A stretch of DNA of 64,000 bases from Nocardioides sp. GY 10127 (lineage in GTDB: Bacteria > Actinomycetota > Actinomycetes > Propionibacteriales > Nocardioidaceae): assembly GCF_004919085.1 (NCBI RefSeq), contig NZ_STGL01000003.1, positions 434,001-498,000 of the forward strand, written 5' to 3'. Made by a program: the position numbers and the translations under genes. A model generated the notes under the pieces. The model saw only the letters and a program-made list of their open reading frames with translations, did not search any database and was not told the DNA's origin. Shown piece by piece: positions 17,677 through 25,230 of the stretch. Each line of letters opens with the position of its first letter. The first letter of the stretch is position 1.

Positions 17677-17694
17677 CCTGGAGCGCGCTCCAGG
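17673..17694 (+). promoter_or_regulatory. MerR-type operator/promoter of the aldo/keto reductase
   Basis: TTGACC (17673-17678) plus the perfect dyad CCTGGAGCGCGCTCCAGG (17677-17694), identical to the upstream copy except for the central base. The start codon follows TTGACC by 31 bases, exactly as at the regulator gene. The regulator stop TGA (17674-17676) is part of this -35. Confidence 0.8.
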
Positions 17695-17709
17695 GGGTTC
17701 GGTGGGTCT

Positions 17710-18708
17710 ATGACCGACGCGATCACCACCACCCGCACCCTGGGCACCGCCTCCCCGCTCACCGTCTCCACCCTCGGCCTCGGCTGCATGGGGATGAGCG
17801 AGTTCTACGGGACGCCGGACGAGGCCGGCGGCCTGGCGACCGTCCGGCGGGCACTCGACCTGGGCGTCACCTTCCTCGACACCGCGGACATGTACGGCCC
17901 GTTCACCAACGAGCGGCTCGTAGGCCGGGCGATCGCCGGCCGACGCGACGAGGTCCAGCTCGCCACCAAGTTCGGCAACGAGCGGGCCGAGGACGGCACC
18001 CGCCTGGGCGTCAACGGTCGCCCCGAGTACGTCCGCGCCGCCTGCGACGCCTCGCTGGCGCGGCTCGGGGTGGACCACCTCGACCTCTACTACCAGCACC
18101 GGGTGGACTTCTCCGTGCCGATCGAGGAGACCGTCGGCGCCATGGCGGAGCTCGTACAGGCCGGCAAGGTGCGTCACCTCGGGCTCTCGGAGGCGTCGGC
18201 CGCGACCATCCGCCGGGCCCACGCCGTCCACCCGATCACGGCGCTCCAGACCGAGTACTCGCTCTTCACCCGGCACCTCGAGGACGAGATCCTCCCCGTG
18301 CTCCGCGAGCTCGGCATCGGGCTGGTCCCCTACTCCCCGCTCGGCCGCGGCATCCTCACCGGCGCGTGGACCCCCGCCGAGGGCGACTCCCGCTCCAGCG
18401 CGTACTTCCCCCGGCTCAACGGGGAGAACCTCACCGCCAACCAGCGCCTCGTGGACGCCCTCACCGCCGTGGCCGACCGCCACGGCTGCACCACCGGCCA
18501 GCTGGCCCTCGCGTGGGTCCTCGCCCAGGGCGACGACGTCGTGCCCATCCCCGGCACCAAGCGGGTGCGGTACCTGGAGGAGAACGTCGGCGCGGTCGAC
18601 GTCGTCGTCCGTCTGGACGCCGAGGACCTCGCCGACATCGAGCAGGCCGTGCCGCGCGGCGCCGTCGCCGGGGACCGGTACGGGGACCTGAGCACCATCG
18701 ACGCGTGA
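17710..18708 (+). CDS. Aldo/keto reductase
   Basis: Protein of 332 residues, a complete (beta/alpha)8 AKR of the YakC/AKR13 type. The catalytic tetrad is visible: Asp57, Tyr62, Lys87 and His near 127 (LYYQHRVD). The NADPH-binding end includes [17 protein letters not shown]. It reduces aldehydes or ketones with NADPH in the cytoplasm; the substrate is unknown. The ATG is 31 bases from a MerR-type -35 and there is no ribosome site, suggesting a leaderless transcript induced through the adjacent MerR protein. Confidence 0.93.
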   Translation: MTDAITTTRTLGTASPLTVSTLGLGCMGMSEFYGTPDEAGGLATVRRALDLGVTFLDTADMYGPFTNERLVGRAIAGRRDEVQLATKFGNERAEDGTRLGVNGRPEYVRAACDASLARLGVDHLDLYYQHRVDFSVPIEETVGAMAELVQAGKVRHLGLSEASAATIRRAHAVHPITALQTEYSLFTRHLEDEILPVLRELGIGLVPYSPLGRGILTGAWTPAEGDSRSSAYFPRLNGENLTANQRLVDALTAVADRHGCTTGQLALAWVLAQGDDVVPIPGTKRVRYLEENVGAVDVVVRLDAEDLADIEQAVPRGAVAGDRYGDLSTIDA

Positions 18709-18747
18709 GGCGGCGGTGGTCGGTGGGTCTTCGGGTGGGTGTTCGCC

Positions 18748-18874
18748 GACCAGCGGTGCCCCAGCAACCCTTCCGACTCACCCGGTTGCTCACACACCTC
18801 GCCACCGCCCCGCAGCTGACCAGCGGTGTCCCAGCAACCCGGTGCGCCTGCCGCCAGGTTGCTCCGCCACCGCC
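18748..18874. repeat. Type A palindromic elements A1 (18748-18804) and A2 (18818-18874)
   Basis: Each starts with the GACCAGCGGTG arm, then has an inner stem AGCAACC / GGTTGCT around a 15-19-base loop, and closes with CACCGCC (degenerate in A1). A2 has a loop beginning GGTGCGCCTG, shared with A4. Start-to-start distance is 70 bases. Confidence 0.85.
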
Positions 18875-18882
18875 GGCCCCGC

Positions 18883-18993
18883 GACGTCATACGAACTGTC
18901 CGTGGATCACGCCCGGCCGTATGACGTCCCAGCTCTTTCACCCGGGACGTCATGCAGACCGGCCCTACGGCACGCCCGGATGTATGACGTCCC
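18883..18993. repeat. Type B palindromic elements B1 (18883-18928) and B2 (18944-18993)
   Basis: B1 has perfect 11-base arms GACGTCATACG / CGTATGACGTC. B2 has 12-base arms GGGACGTCATGC / GTATGACGTCCC with one G-T wobble. The loops differ in sequence but both contain CACGCCCGG. Confidence 0.85.
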
Positions 18994-19004
18994 CGGGGGC
19001 CACT

Positions 19005-19134
19005 GACCGGCGCTGCCCCACCAACCCTCCCAGCGACTCGATCGGTTGCTGACACACCGCCCACCCCGGCCACACCGGACCAGCGGTGCCCCAGCAACCA
19101 AGTGCGCCTGCCGGCAGGTTGCTCCCCCACCGCC
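19005..19134. repeat. Type A palindromic elements A3 (19005-19061) and A4 (19078-19134)
   Basis: Both are 57 bases long and start 73 bases apart. A3 has a CGACTCGAT loop shared with A6 and one mismatch in its inner stem; A4 has the GTGCGCCTG loop shared with A2. Confidence 0.85.
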
Positions 19135-19140
19135 GGCCCC

Positions 19141-19188
19141 GGACGTCATACGAACCGTCCGTGCATCACGCCCCGACGCATGACGTCC
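19141..19188. repeat. Type B palindromic element B3
   Basis: The arms GGACGTCATACG and CGCATGACGTCC have one mismatch that is a G-U wobble on the minus strand. A4 plus B3 (19078-19190) is close to 90% identical by eye to A2 plus B1 (18818-18930), so the pair was duplicated as a unit. Confidence 0.8.
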
Positions 19189-19200
19189 CGGCTGCCCGCC

Positions 19201-19475
19201 GACCAGCGGTGGCTGAGCAACCCCGCCGACCCGCCGCCCGGTTGCTCACGCACCGCCCCACCACCCCACAGCTGACCGGCGGTGGCCCACCAACCCTCCC
19301 AACGACTCGATCGGTTGCTGACACACCGCCCACGCCAGCCACACCACACCAGCGGTGGCTGAGCAACCCCGCCGACCCGCCGCCCGGTTGCTCGCACACC
19401 GCCCACCGCCCCGCCGCCAACCAGCGGTGGCTGAGCAACCCCGCCGACCCGCCGCCCGGTTGCTCACACACCGCC
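19201..19475. repeat. Type A palindromic elements A5-A8
   Basis: A5 19201-19257, A6 19274-19330, A7 19347-19403, A8 19419-19475, each 57 bases with starts 72-73 bases apart. A5, A7 and A8 are nearly identical, with a 9-base inner stem TGAGCAACC / GGTTGCTCA (shorter by one in A7) and outer arms GCGGTG / CACCGC. A6 carries the A3-type loop. Confidence 0.88.
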
Positions 19476-19547
19476 CGCACCGCCCACCCACCACCGGCCG
19501 GCACACCACCACGAGCCGCGGCTTCAGCACGACAGCCCGGAGCGCAC

Positions 19548-19553
19548 TAGCGT
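19548..19553 (+). promoter_or_regulatory. -10 element of the phosphosugar mutase (leaderless)
   Basis: TAGCGT, seven bases before ATG 19561. It favours this start over the in-frame GTG at 19552, which would overlap the hexamer. Confidence 0.5.
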
Positions 19554-19560
19554 GCGTGTC

Positions 19561-21258
19561 ATGAGCACCGCCGCGGACGTCGACCTCACCGCCCTCCTGG
19601 AGCAGGCCCGCGCCTGGGCCGCCGGGGACCCGGACCCGGAGACCCGGGCCGAGCTCGAGGCGCTGGTGGCCACGGTGGAAGGCCGGCAGGACGAGGCGGC
19701 CGTCGCCGACCTCGCCGACCGCTTCGACGGGACGCTCGAGTTCGGCACGGCCGGGCTCCGAGGGGCGCTCGGGGCCGGGCCGAACCGGATGAACCGGGTC
19801 GTCGTCGGGCGGGCCGCCGCCGGCCTCGCCGCCTACCTGCTCGCGGAGGGCGCCGGCCCGCGGTCGAGCGTCGTGGTCGGCTACGACGCCCGCCGCAACT
19901 CCGACGTCTTCGCCCGCGACACCTGCGAGATCGTCGAGGCCGCCGGCCTGCGGGCCCTGCTCCTGCCGCGTCCGCTGCCGACGCCGCTGGTGCCGTTCGC
20001 GATCCGCGACCTCGGCTGCGTCGCCGGCGTGATGGTCACCGCCAGCCACAACCCGCCGCAGGACAACGGCTACAAGGTCTACCTCGGCGACGGCTCCCAG
20101 ATCGTGCCGCCGGCGGACGCCGGGATCGCCGCCCGGATCGCGGAGGTCGGCGACCTCGCCGGCGTCCCCCGCAGCGACGGCTGGCGCACCCTGGACGAGG
20201 CGGTGGTCGACCGCTACCTCGACCGCGTCGCCGAGCTGGTCGGGGACGGCCCCCGCGACCTCTCCGTCGTCTACACCCCCCTGCACGGCGTCGGCGCCGC
20301 GCCGGTCGCCCAGGTGCTCGAGCAGGCGGGCTTCGCGGCCGCCCAGGTGGTGCCCGAGCAGGAGGAGCCGGACCCGGCGTTCCCCACGGTCGCCTTCCCC
20401 AACCCGGAGGAGCCCGGGGCGATGGACCTGGCCCTCGCGCTCGCCGCGCGCACCGACGCGGACCTCGTGGTCGCCAACGACCCCGACGCCGACCGGTGCG
20501 CCGCCGCCGTCCCCACCGACGCCGGCTGGCGGATGCTGCGCGGCGACGAGGTCGGCGCCCTGCTGGCCCACCACCTGCTCTCCCGGGGCGCGAGCGGCAC
20601 GCTCGCGACGTCCATCGTCTCCTCCCAGCTCCTGGGCCGGATGGCCGCGGCCGCTGGGATGCCCTTCGCCGACACCCTCACCGGGTTCAAGTGGATCGGC
20701 CGGGTCGAGGGGCTCGCGTTCGGCTACGAGGAGGCCCTCGGCTACTGCTGCGACCCGGAGTCCGTGAAGGACAAGGACGGCGTCTCCGCCCTCCTCCTGC
20801 TGTGCGAGCTCGCCGCGGCGCTGAAGGCCGAGGGACGCACGCTGCTCGACGTCCTCGACGACCTCGCGCGCACCCACGGCCTGCACGCCACCGACCAGCT
20901 CTCCGTGCGCGTCGCCGACCTCTCCCTCATCTCCGACGCGATGGCCCGGCTCCGGGCCACGCCCCCCACCGACCTCGGCGGGCTCGCCGTCGAACGGGCC
21001 GACGACCTGGCGGAGGGCTCGGCGGACCTCCCGCCTACGGAGGGCCTGCGCTACTGGCTGGCCGACGGCGCGCGCGTGGTCGTGCGCCCCAGCGGCACCG
21101 AGCCCAAGCTCAAGGCCTACCTCGAGGTCGTGGTGCCGGTGACCGACCTCGGGGACGTCGGTGGCGACGACGAGGACGCCGTGGAGGCCGCCCGGGTCGC
21201 CGCGGCCACCCGGCTCGACGCGATCCGCGGCGACCTCTCGCTGGCCCTGGGCCTCTGA
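19561..21258 (+). CDS. pmmB: Phosphomannomutase/phosphopentomutase-type alpha-D-phosphohexomutase
   Basis: Protein of 565 residues. Active-site phosphoserine Ser162 in TASHNPPQDNGYKVY, opening motif FGTAGLRG (61-68), metal-binding loop NDPDADRC near 307-314, sugar loop GFKWIGRVEG, and C-terminal phosphate site RPSGTEPKLKAYLE. This long form is the PGM2-like branch; M. tuberculosis PmmB is similar. It moves phosphate between C1 and C6 of hexoses or C1 and C5 of pentoses. It sits among nucleoside genes and directly upstream of the deoC region, and no deoB is seen in the window, so ribose/deoxyribose-1-phosphate mutase activity is a reasonable inference. Confidence 0.88.
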   Translation: MSTAADVDLTALLEQARAWAAGDPDPETRAELEALVATVEGRQDEAAVADLADRFDGTLEFGTAGLRGALGAGPNRMNRVVVGRAAAGLAAYLLAEGAGPRSSVVVGYDARRNSDVFARDTCEIVEAAGLRALLLPRPLPTPLVPFAIRDLGCVAGVMVTASHNPPQDNGYKVYLGDGSQIVPPADAGIAARIAEVGDLAGVPRSDGWRTLDEAVVDRYLDRVAELVGDGPRDLSVVYTPLHGVGAAPVAQVLEQAGFAAAQVVPEQEEPDPAFPTVAFPNPEEPGAMDLALALAARTDADLVVANDPDADRCAAAVPTDAGWRMLRGDEVGALLAHHLLSRGASGTLATSIVSSQLLGRMAAAAGMPFADTLTGFKWIGRVEGLAFGYEEALGYCCDPESVKDKDGVSALLLLCELAAALKAEGRTLLDVLDDLARTHGLHATDQLSVRVADLSLISDAMARLRATPPTDLGGLAVERADDLAEGSADLPPTEGLRYWLADGARVVVRPSGTEPKLKAYLEVVVPVTDLGDVGGDDEDAVEAARVAAATRLDAIRGDLSLALGL

Positions 21259-21297
21259 GGGAGGTGTCTCTGAGGGAGGGGTCCCTGAGAGACGCAG
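21253..21297. repeat. 15-bp tandem repeat at the mutase stop codon
   Basis: Two units (21253-21267 and 21268-21282) share CTCTGAGGGAGG and differ at one base; a decayed third follows. The stop TGA (21256-21258) lies in unit 1 and recurs in unit 2. Confidence 0.8.
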
Positions 21298-21367
21298 GAC
21301 ACACAGTCTTCTCGTCTCATGAGAAGCATCGCTGGGCCAGCGCGGGCCCAGGCAGTGTGATGCGACC

Positions 21368-22060
21368 GTGACGACCAGACCGATGGCGCTCTGCGAGGAC
21401 CACCTGCCCGCCGGCGCGCCCGCCGTGTTCCTGCCCGCCGCAGTGCGAGCCCTCTACGTCGCCTCCGGCAGCGTGCGGGTCGCCGACGCCGCAGGCTCGC
21501 GCTGGCTGCCCGCCGGCACGGGCTGGGTGGGCGACGGGGAGGTCACGCTCAGCGCGGACGCCGACGCGCGGCTGTGGCGGTGGGAGGTCGACGCGCCCGT
21601 CCAGGACGGCACCTCACCCGAGGTGGACCCGGCCCGCCACCTCCTCCGCTCCGCGCCTCAGTGCCGCAGCGAGCTCCTGCTCGGCACGCTGGTCGACCTC
21701 GACGAGCGGTTCAGCTGGCTCCTGCGCTGCGACACGGTGACGTTCCCGCCCGGCGGCGTGGCCCACACCCACCTGCACCAGGGGCCCGGCCTCCGGGTGG
21801 TCGAGTCGGGCAGCCTCGTCATCGAGACCGAGGGCACCGCCCGGACGTACCGGCCCGGCCAGGCATGGGCGGAGAAGGGGGTGCTGCCCGTGCGGGCGCC
21901 CTCGGACGCCGAGACCGGGGCCGTCTTCGTCCGCGGCTTCCTGCTCCCGGCCCAGAACCTCGGGACGTCCTCGCTGCGGATCGTCCACGCCGAGGACAGG
22001 GCCGCCGGCAACACGCAGTCCTACCGGGTGCTCGCCGAGCAGGTGCTGATCGGGCGCTGA
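21368..22060 (+). CDS. Bicupin-like protein, function unknown
   Basis: Protein of 230 residues, mostly beta-rich with two cupin-like halves. The second half holds a plausible metal site: VAHTHLHQGPGLRVVESGSLVIE near 133-155 supplies His residues and an acidic partner, in the order of cupin motif 1, and the PGQAWAEKG stretch resembles motif 2. The first half lacks such histidines. The enzyme or binding role is unknown; cupin neighbours give no pathway. It starts at a GTG with no clear ribosome site, 109 bases after the mutase, and is convergent with the PH-domain gene, with 34 bases between. Confidence 0.75.
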   Translation: MTTRPMALCEDHLPAGAPAVFLPAAVRALYVASGSVRVADAAGSRWLPAGTGWVGDGEVTLSADADARLWRWEVDAPVQDGTSPEVDPARHLLRSAPQCRSELLLGTLVDLDERFSWLLRCDTVTFPPGGVAHTHLHQGPGLRVVESGSLVIETEGTARTYRPGQAWAEKGVLPVRAPSDAETGAVFVRGFLLPAQNLGTSSLRIVHAEDRAAGNTQSYRVLAEQVLIGR

Positions 22061-22094
22061 GCCACCCGACCAACCGACCAGCCTGTCAGCCGGC

Positions 22095-22727
22095 TCAGAC
22101 GAGCAGCGTCACCACGAGGACGACGACGGCGACGACCAGCAGGCCGATCTCCAGCCACGCCGGCGTCCGCTCGACCTCGGACTCCAGCGCGTCCTGCTCC
22201 GCCGTGCGCGGGGTGACGCCGCGGGCGGCCTGCTCCTCGCGGGCGCGGTCGGCGATCCTCTGCTCGACGAAGTCCGCGTAGGCGACCTTCTGGTCCCCGG
22301 GCAGGCCCTCGCCCGGCACGGTGCTCATCGCCAGCTCGCGGGACCGGCGGGGCTTGCGGGCGGCCTGGCGCCAGGACCGGCCGACGGCGGGCGAGACGAC
22401 CTTGCGCTCCCCCACGACGACGATCAGGACCTGCTGCACGAGCGCGGAGCGGATGCCGGCGAGCGGGACCCGCACGGTGTCGAAGGCGTTGACGAGCACC
22501 AGCGTGGGGCCCTCGATGCGCAGGCGCGGCTTGAGCATCGTGGCCCAGGCGAGGACGCCGATGAGGGCCGCGACGGCCGCCACCTCGGGGGTCACGCCGG
22601 CGTCGAGCACCGCGAGCAGGACCAGCAGGACGCAGATGGCCAGGCCGATCGAGCCGAGCAGCCGCCCCGAGGTGGGGTGGAAGCGCTCGACCTGCGTGGG
22701 GTCGGCCGGGGTCCGCGGGTCGGTCAT
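22095..22727 (-). CDS. Membrane protein with PH-like domain
   Basis: Protein of 210 residues. Two N-terminal membrane helices (about 24-40 and 48-64) are followed by a short beta-rich segment ([26 protein letters not shown]) that reads like a bacterial PH domain. A basic, Arg-rich region and an amphipathic helix follow, and a C-terminal helix ([20 protein letters not shown]) re-enters the membrane. Function is unknown. The ATG lies six bases after a TAGCCT hexamer on the minus strand. It is divergent from deoC across 146 bases that contain a 3 x 11-bp repeat. Confidence 0.75.
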   Translation of the reverse strand: MTDPRTPADPTQVERFHPTSGRLLGSIGLAICVLLVLLAVLDAGVTPEVAAVAALIGVLAWATMLKPRLRIEGPTLVLVNAFDTVRVPLAGIRSALVQQVLIVVVGERKVVSPAVGRSWRQAARKPRRSRELAMSTVPGEGLPGDQKVAYADFVEQRIADRAREEQAARGVTPRTAEQDALESEVERTPAWLEIGLLVVAVVVLVVTLLV

Positions 22728-22733
22728 GGCGCC

Positions 22734-22739
22734 AGGCTA
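22734..22739 (-). promoter_or_regulatory. -10 element of the PH-domain gene (leaderless)
   Basis: TAGCCT on the minus strand, six bases before the ATG at 22727. Confidence 0.5.
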
Positions 22740-22765
22740 CGGGTGGGCGCCCCGCGCGCCCGTCC

Positions 22766-22798
22766 CTGGCCCTGCGCTGGCCCTGCGCTGGCCCTGCG
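22766..22798. repeat. 11-bp tandem repeat (3 exact copies)
   Basis: CTGGCCCTGCG occurs three times head to tail, in the gap between the divergent PH-domain gene and deoC. Confidence 0.92.
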
Positions 22799-22859
22799 CC
22801 CGCCACCACGCAGGATCACGCAGGCCCCGCGCCGACGGGCGCTGCGCACAGCCGGGACC

Positions 22860-22865
22860 TATGCT
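22860..22865 (+). promoter_or_regulatory. -10 element of deoC (leaderless)
   Basis: TATGCT followed by eight bases and the GTG at 22874. Confidence 0.5.
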
Positions 22866-22873
22866 GGCCCGTC

Positions 22874-23584
22874 GTGAGCACCGACAGCCCTGACACCACG
22901 GACAGCACCGTTCCGACGCCCGCCGCGGTGGCCCGCGCGATCGACCACACGCTGCTCAAGCCCGAGGCGACCCGCGCGGACGTCGCGGCCCTCGTCGCCG
23001 AGGCGGCCGAGCTCGGCACCTACTCGGTGTGCGTCTCGCCGTCCATGCTCCCCCTCGACGTGCCCGAGGGCCTCAAGGTGGCCGTGGTCTGCGGCTTCCC
23101 GAGCGGGAAGCACACCTCCGCGGTCAAGGCGGCCGAGGCGGCCGAGTCGGTGCGCCTGGGCGCCGACGAGATCGACATGGTCATCGACGTCGGGGCCGCC
23201 CGCGAGGGCCGCTACGACGACGTGCAGGCCGACGTGGCCGCGGTGCGCGCCGCGGCACCCGCCCCGACCGTCCTCAAGGTGATCATCGAGTCCGCGGCCC
23301 TGGACGACGAGCAGGTCGTGGGCGTGTGCCGTGCCTCCGCCGCCGCCGGTGCCGACTTCGTGAAGACCTCGACCGGCTTCCACCCGGCCGGCGGCGCCAC
23401 CGAGCACGCCGTGCGGCTCATGAAGCAGACCGTCGGCGACGCCCTCGAGGTCAAGGCCTCCGGCGGCGTCCGCACCCTTGCCCAGGCGCGGGCCATGATG
23501 GCCGCCGGCGCCACCCGTCTCGGCGTGTCCGGCAGCCGCGCGCTCCTCGCCGACGCGGCCGGCGAGGCCGCCTCCGGCTACTGA
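22874..23584 (+). CDS. deoC: Deoxyribose-phosphate aldolase
   Basis: Protein of 236 residues with the DeoC barrel: [12 protein letters not shown] near 22-33, [20 protein letters not shown], the LKVIIES strand, the Schiff-base Lys in DFVKTSTGF near 165, and [12 protein letters not shown]. It splits 2-deoxyribose-5-phosphate into glyceraldehyde-3-phosphate and acetaldehyde in the cytoplasm, closing the deoxynucleoside route from DeoA or PNP. The uridine-kinase-like gene starts four bases after its stop, so they form an operon with the next gene. Confidence 0.95.
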   Translation: MSTDSPDTTDSTVPTPAAVARAIDHTLLKPEATRADVAALVAEAAELGTYSVCVSPSMLPLDVPEGLKVAVVCGFPSGKHTSAVKAAEAAESVRLGADEIDMVIDVGAAREGRYDDVQADVAAVRAAAPAPTVLKVIIESAALDDEQVVGVCRASAAAGADFVKTSTGFHPAGGATEHAVRLMKQTVGDALEVKASGGVRTLAQARAMMAAGATRLGVSGSRALLADAAGEAASGY

Positions 23585-23588
23585 GCGC

Positions 23589-24203
23589 GTGCGCGCGCAG
23601 GTGATCGTCCTCGCCGGGCCGTCGGGGTCCGGCAAGTCCCGGCTCGCGGAGCGGCTCGGGCTCCCGGTGCTGCGGCTCGACGACTTCTACAAGGACGGCG
23701 ACGACCCGACACTCCCGCTCATCGCGACCGGCGCCAACGCCGGCCTCGTGGACTGGGACCGCCTCGACTCCTGGCTGCTGGACGACGCGCTGGACGCGCT
23801 GCGCCGGCTGTGCGCCGAGGGCCGCGCCGACGTGCCCGTCTACGAGATCGCGGCCAACGGGCGCACCGGCACCCGCCCGGTCGACCTGGGAGGGGCACCC
23901 CTCTTCGTCGCCGAGGGCATCTTCGCCGCGGACGTCGTGGGGCCCGCCGCGGCCGAGGGCCTGCTGGCCGCCGCCTACTGCGTGCGGCGCAGCGTCGTGC
24001 GGACCTTCTGGTTCCGCCTCACCCGCGACCTCCGGGAGCGCCGCAAGCCGCCGCTGGTGCTGGTGCGCCGCGGCCTGGCCCTGGCCCGCGCCCAGCGCGG
24101 CGTGGTGGCGGCCGCCGTCGAGCGTGGCTGCGTGCCGCGCAGCCCCGACGAGGTGCGCGCCGAGGTCGCGGCCCTGCTCGCGACCCGCGTGACCCGGGCC
24201 TGA
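23589..24203 (+). CDS. udk: Uridine kinase-like P-loop kinase
   Basis: Protein of 204 residues. P-loop GPSGSGKS at 9-16, followed by the LRLDDFYKDGDDPTLP segment of uridine kinases and a VYEIAANGRTG region; lid arginines occur in RDLRERRKPP. It would phosphorylate a nucleoside (uridine or cytidine) at the 5' position with NTP. It is a short, actinobacterial form without a UPRT domain. The GTG start is four bases after deoC and the next gene begins four bases after its own stop, so translation is likely coupled. Substrate is inferred. Confidence 0.8.
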   Translation: MRAQVIVLAGPSGSGKSRLAERLGLPVLRLDDFYKDGDDPTLPLIATGANAGLVDWDRLDSWLLDDALDALRRLCAEGRADVPVYEIAANGRTGTRPVDLGGAPLFVAEGIFAADVVGPAAAEGLLAAAYCVRRSVVRTFWFRLTRDLRERRKPPLVLVRRGLALARAQRGVVAAAVERGCVPRSPDEVRAEVAALLATRVTRA

Positions 24204-24207
24204 GCCG

Positions 24208-24774
24208 GTGACCGCCGCCGAGCCCCGCTGGCCCGACTGGTCCCGGCTGCGCCAGCCGGACCCGTTCACGTGCGGCCCGTCGTCGGTGGTGCTCGCCCGC
24301 TGGGTGCTGGCCGCACGCCGCGACCCCGCCACGCCCTCCCCCGAGGACGGCTTCGCCGGCCGGGTGCTCACGGTCCACCGGCGCGAGCGCGGCTGGTGGC
24401 CCCGCTGGCTCGGCATGCCCCCGTGGGCGGTCGCCCGGGCGCTGGCCCGGGAGCCTGGCGGCGCCTGGTCGTGGTGGCGCGGGGTGCGGGCGGTGCGGCG
24501 GGGCAGCGTGCACGACGACGTCCTGCGTGCTGCGGGTGCCGGCGTCCCGGTGCCCGTCTTCATCGGCGACCGCCGCACGCCCCGGCACGTCGTGCTGGTC
24601 GTGGGCACGCCCGGCGACGACTGGGCCGTCTACGACCCCGCCCGTGGCGAGCTGGGCGCGCTCACGCGCGCGCAGGTCGAGCAGCGGAACCTGCCGCTGG
24701 GCCGCTGGACGCGCGTGTGGTTCCCGGTGCTGCCGCAGGGACCGGCCATGCCACGGGACGGGCTCAGAGCGTGA
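24208..24774 (+). CDS. C39-like cysteine-peptidase-fold protein, function unknown
   Basis: Protein of 188 residues. A Cys-His-Asp layout typical of peptidase C39-like folds is visible: Cys22 in FTCGPSSVV, His near 127 in RHVVLVVG and an Asp in WAVYDPARG about 15 residues later. There is no signal peptide or membrane helix, so it should be cytoplasmic. It follows the uridine-kinase-like gene by four bases and looks like the third gene of the deoC operon. Whether it is an active peptidase is unknown. Its 3' end overlaps the convergent DUF3592-type gene by 11 bases. Confidence 0.7.
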   Translation: MTAAEPRWPDWSRLRQPDPFTCGPSSVVLARWVLAARRDPATPSPEDGFAGRVLTVHRRERGWWPRWLGMPPWAVARALAREPGGAWSWWRGVRAVRRGSVHDDVLRAAGAGVPVPVFIGDRRTPRHVVLVVGTPGDDWAVYDPARGELGALTRAQVEQRNLPLGRWTRVWFPVLPQGPAMPRDGLRA

Positions 24775-25225
24775 GCACGAGGACCGACACGAGCACCCAC
24801 GCCACCGGGACGGCCAGGCCGACCCCGAGCAGCACCCGCGCGAGGGCGAAGGACGTGGCTCCGGCCCCGGTCACGTGGTCGGCGCGGGCGAGGACGACCC
24901 GGTCGGTGTGGCTGCGGTCGTAGCGCAGCGTGACGGTGTCGCCCACGCGCGGCACCGGCGGCTCGATGCCCGTCATCGTCTCGGCGCGCACGGTGCGCCC
25001 GTCGGGCAGGGCCCACGACACCAGGTGGAAGTAGATGGTGCGCGGCTCGCCGGCCACCGCGACGTCCTTGGCCCTGGTCTCCAGGACCTCCCCCTCGACC
25101 TCGACGGCACGGGTGTCGAACTCCCGGGCCTCCGCGCGCTGACGCCCGCCCCGCAGGGCGAGCCAGCCCGCGGCGGCCAGGAGCAGCACGGTCACGACCG
25201 CGAGCAGGACGTCCACGGGACCCAT
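24764..25225 (-). CDS. DUF3592-type membrane protein
   Basis: Protein of 153 residues from ATG 25225; the open frame extends further but overlaps add. A membrane helix at about 5-22, then an extracytoplasmic beta-rich segment (VEVEGEVLETRAKDV...VGDTVTLRYDRSHTDRVVL) typical of DUF3592, and a second helix at the C-terminus. Function is unknown. It starts five bases after the adenosine deaminase stop and is probably translated from the same mRNA. Confidence 0.7.
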   Translation of the reverse strand: MGPVDVLLAVVTVLLLAAAGWLALRGGRQRAEAREFDTRAVEVEGEVLETRAKDVAVAGEPRTIYFHLVSWALPDGRTVRAETMTGIEPPVPRVGDTVTLRYDRSHTDRVVLARADHVTGAGATSFALARVLLGVGLAVPVAWVLVSVLVLTL

Positions 25226-25230
25226 GACGC

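Larger units (their letters stand above)
18709..19560. other. Gene-free 852-bp region filled by two palindrome families
   Basis: No plausible gene is present on either strand. The space between the reductase and the phosphosugar mutase is almost wholly occupied by eight 57-base type A elements and three 46-50-base type B elements, listed separately. Adjacent type A elements start 70-73 bases apart when no B element lies between them. The last 80 bases hold the mutase promoter. Confidence 0.9.

Noticed and set aside
18330..19130. Minus-strand open frames with repeated peptides across the palindrome array (also 19246-20886)
   Set aside because: The peptides repeat only because the 57-base DNA unit is a multiple of three; the frames run antisense into real genes and have no start signals.
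18748..19475. CRISPR array
   Set aside because: Units are 57-base palindromes with internal variation, the short gaps are not unique spacers of constant size, and no cas genes are near.
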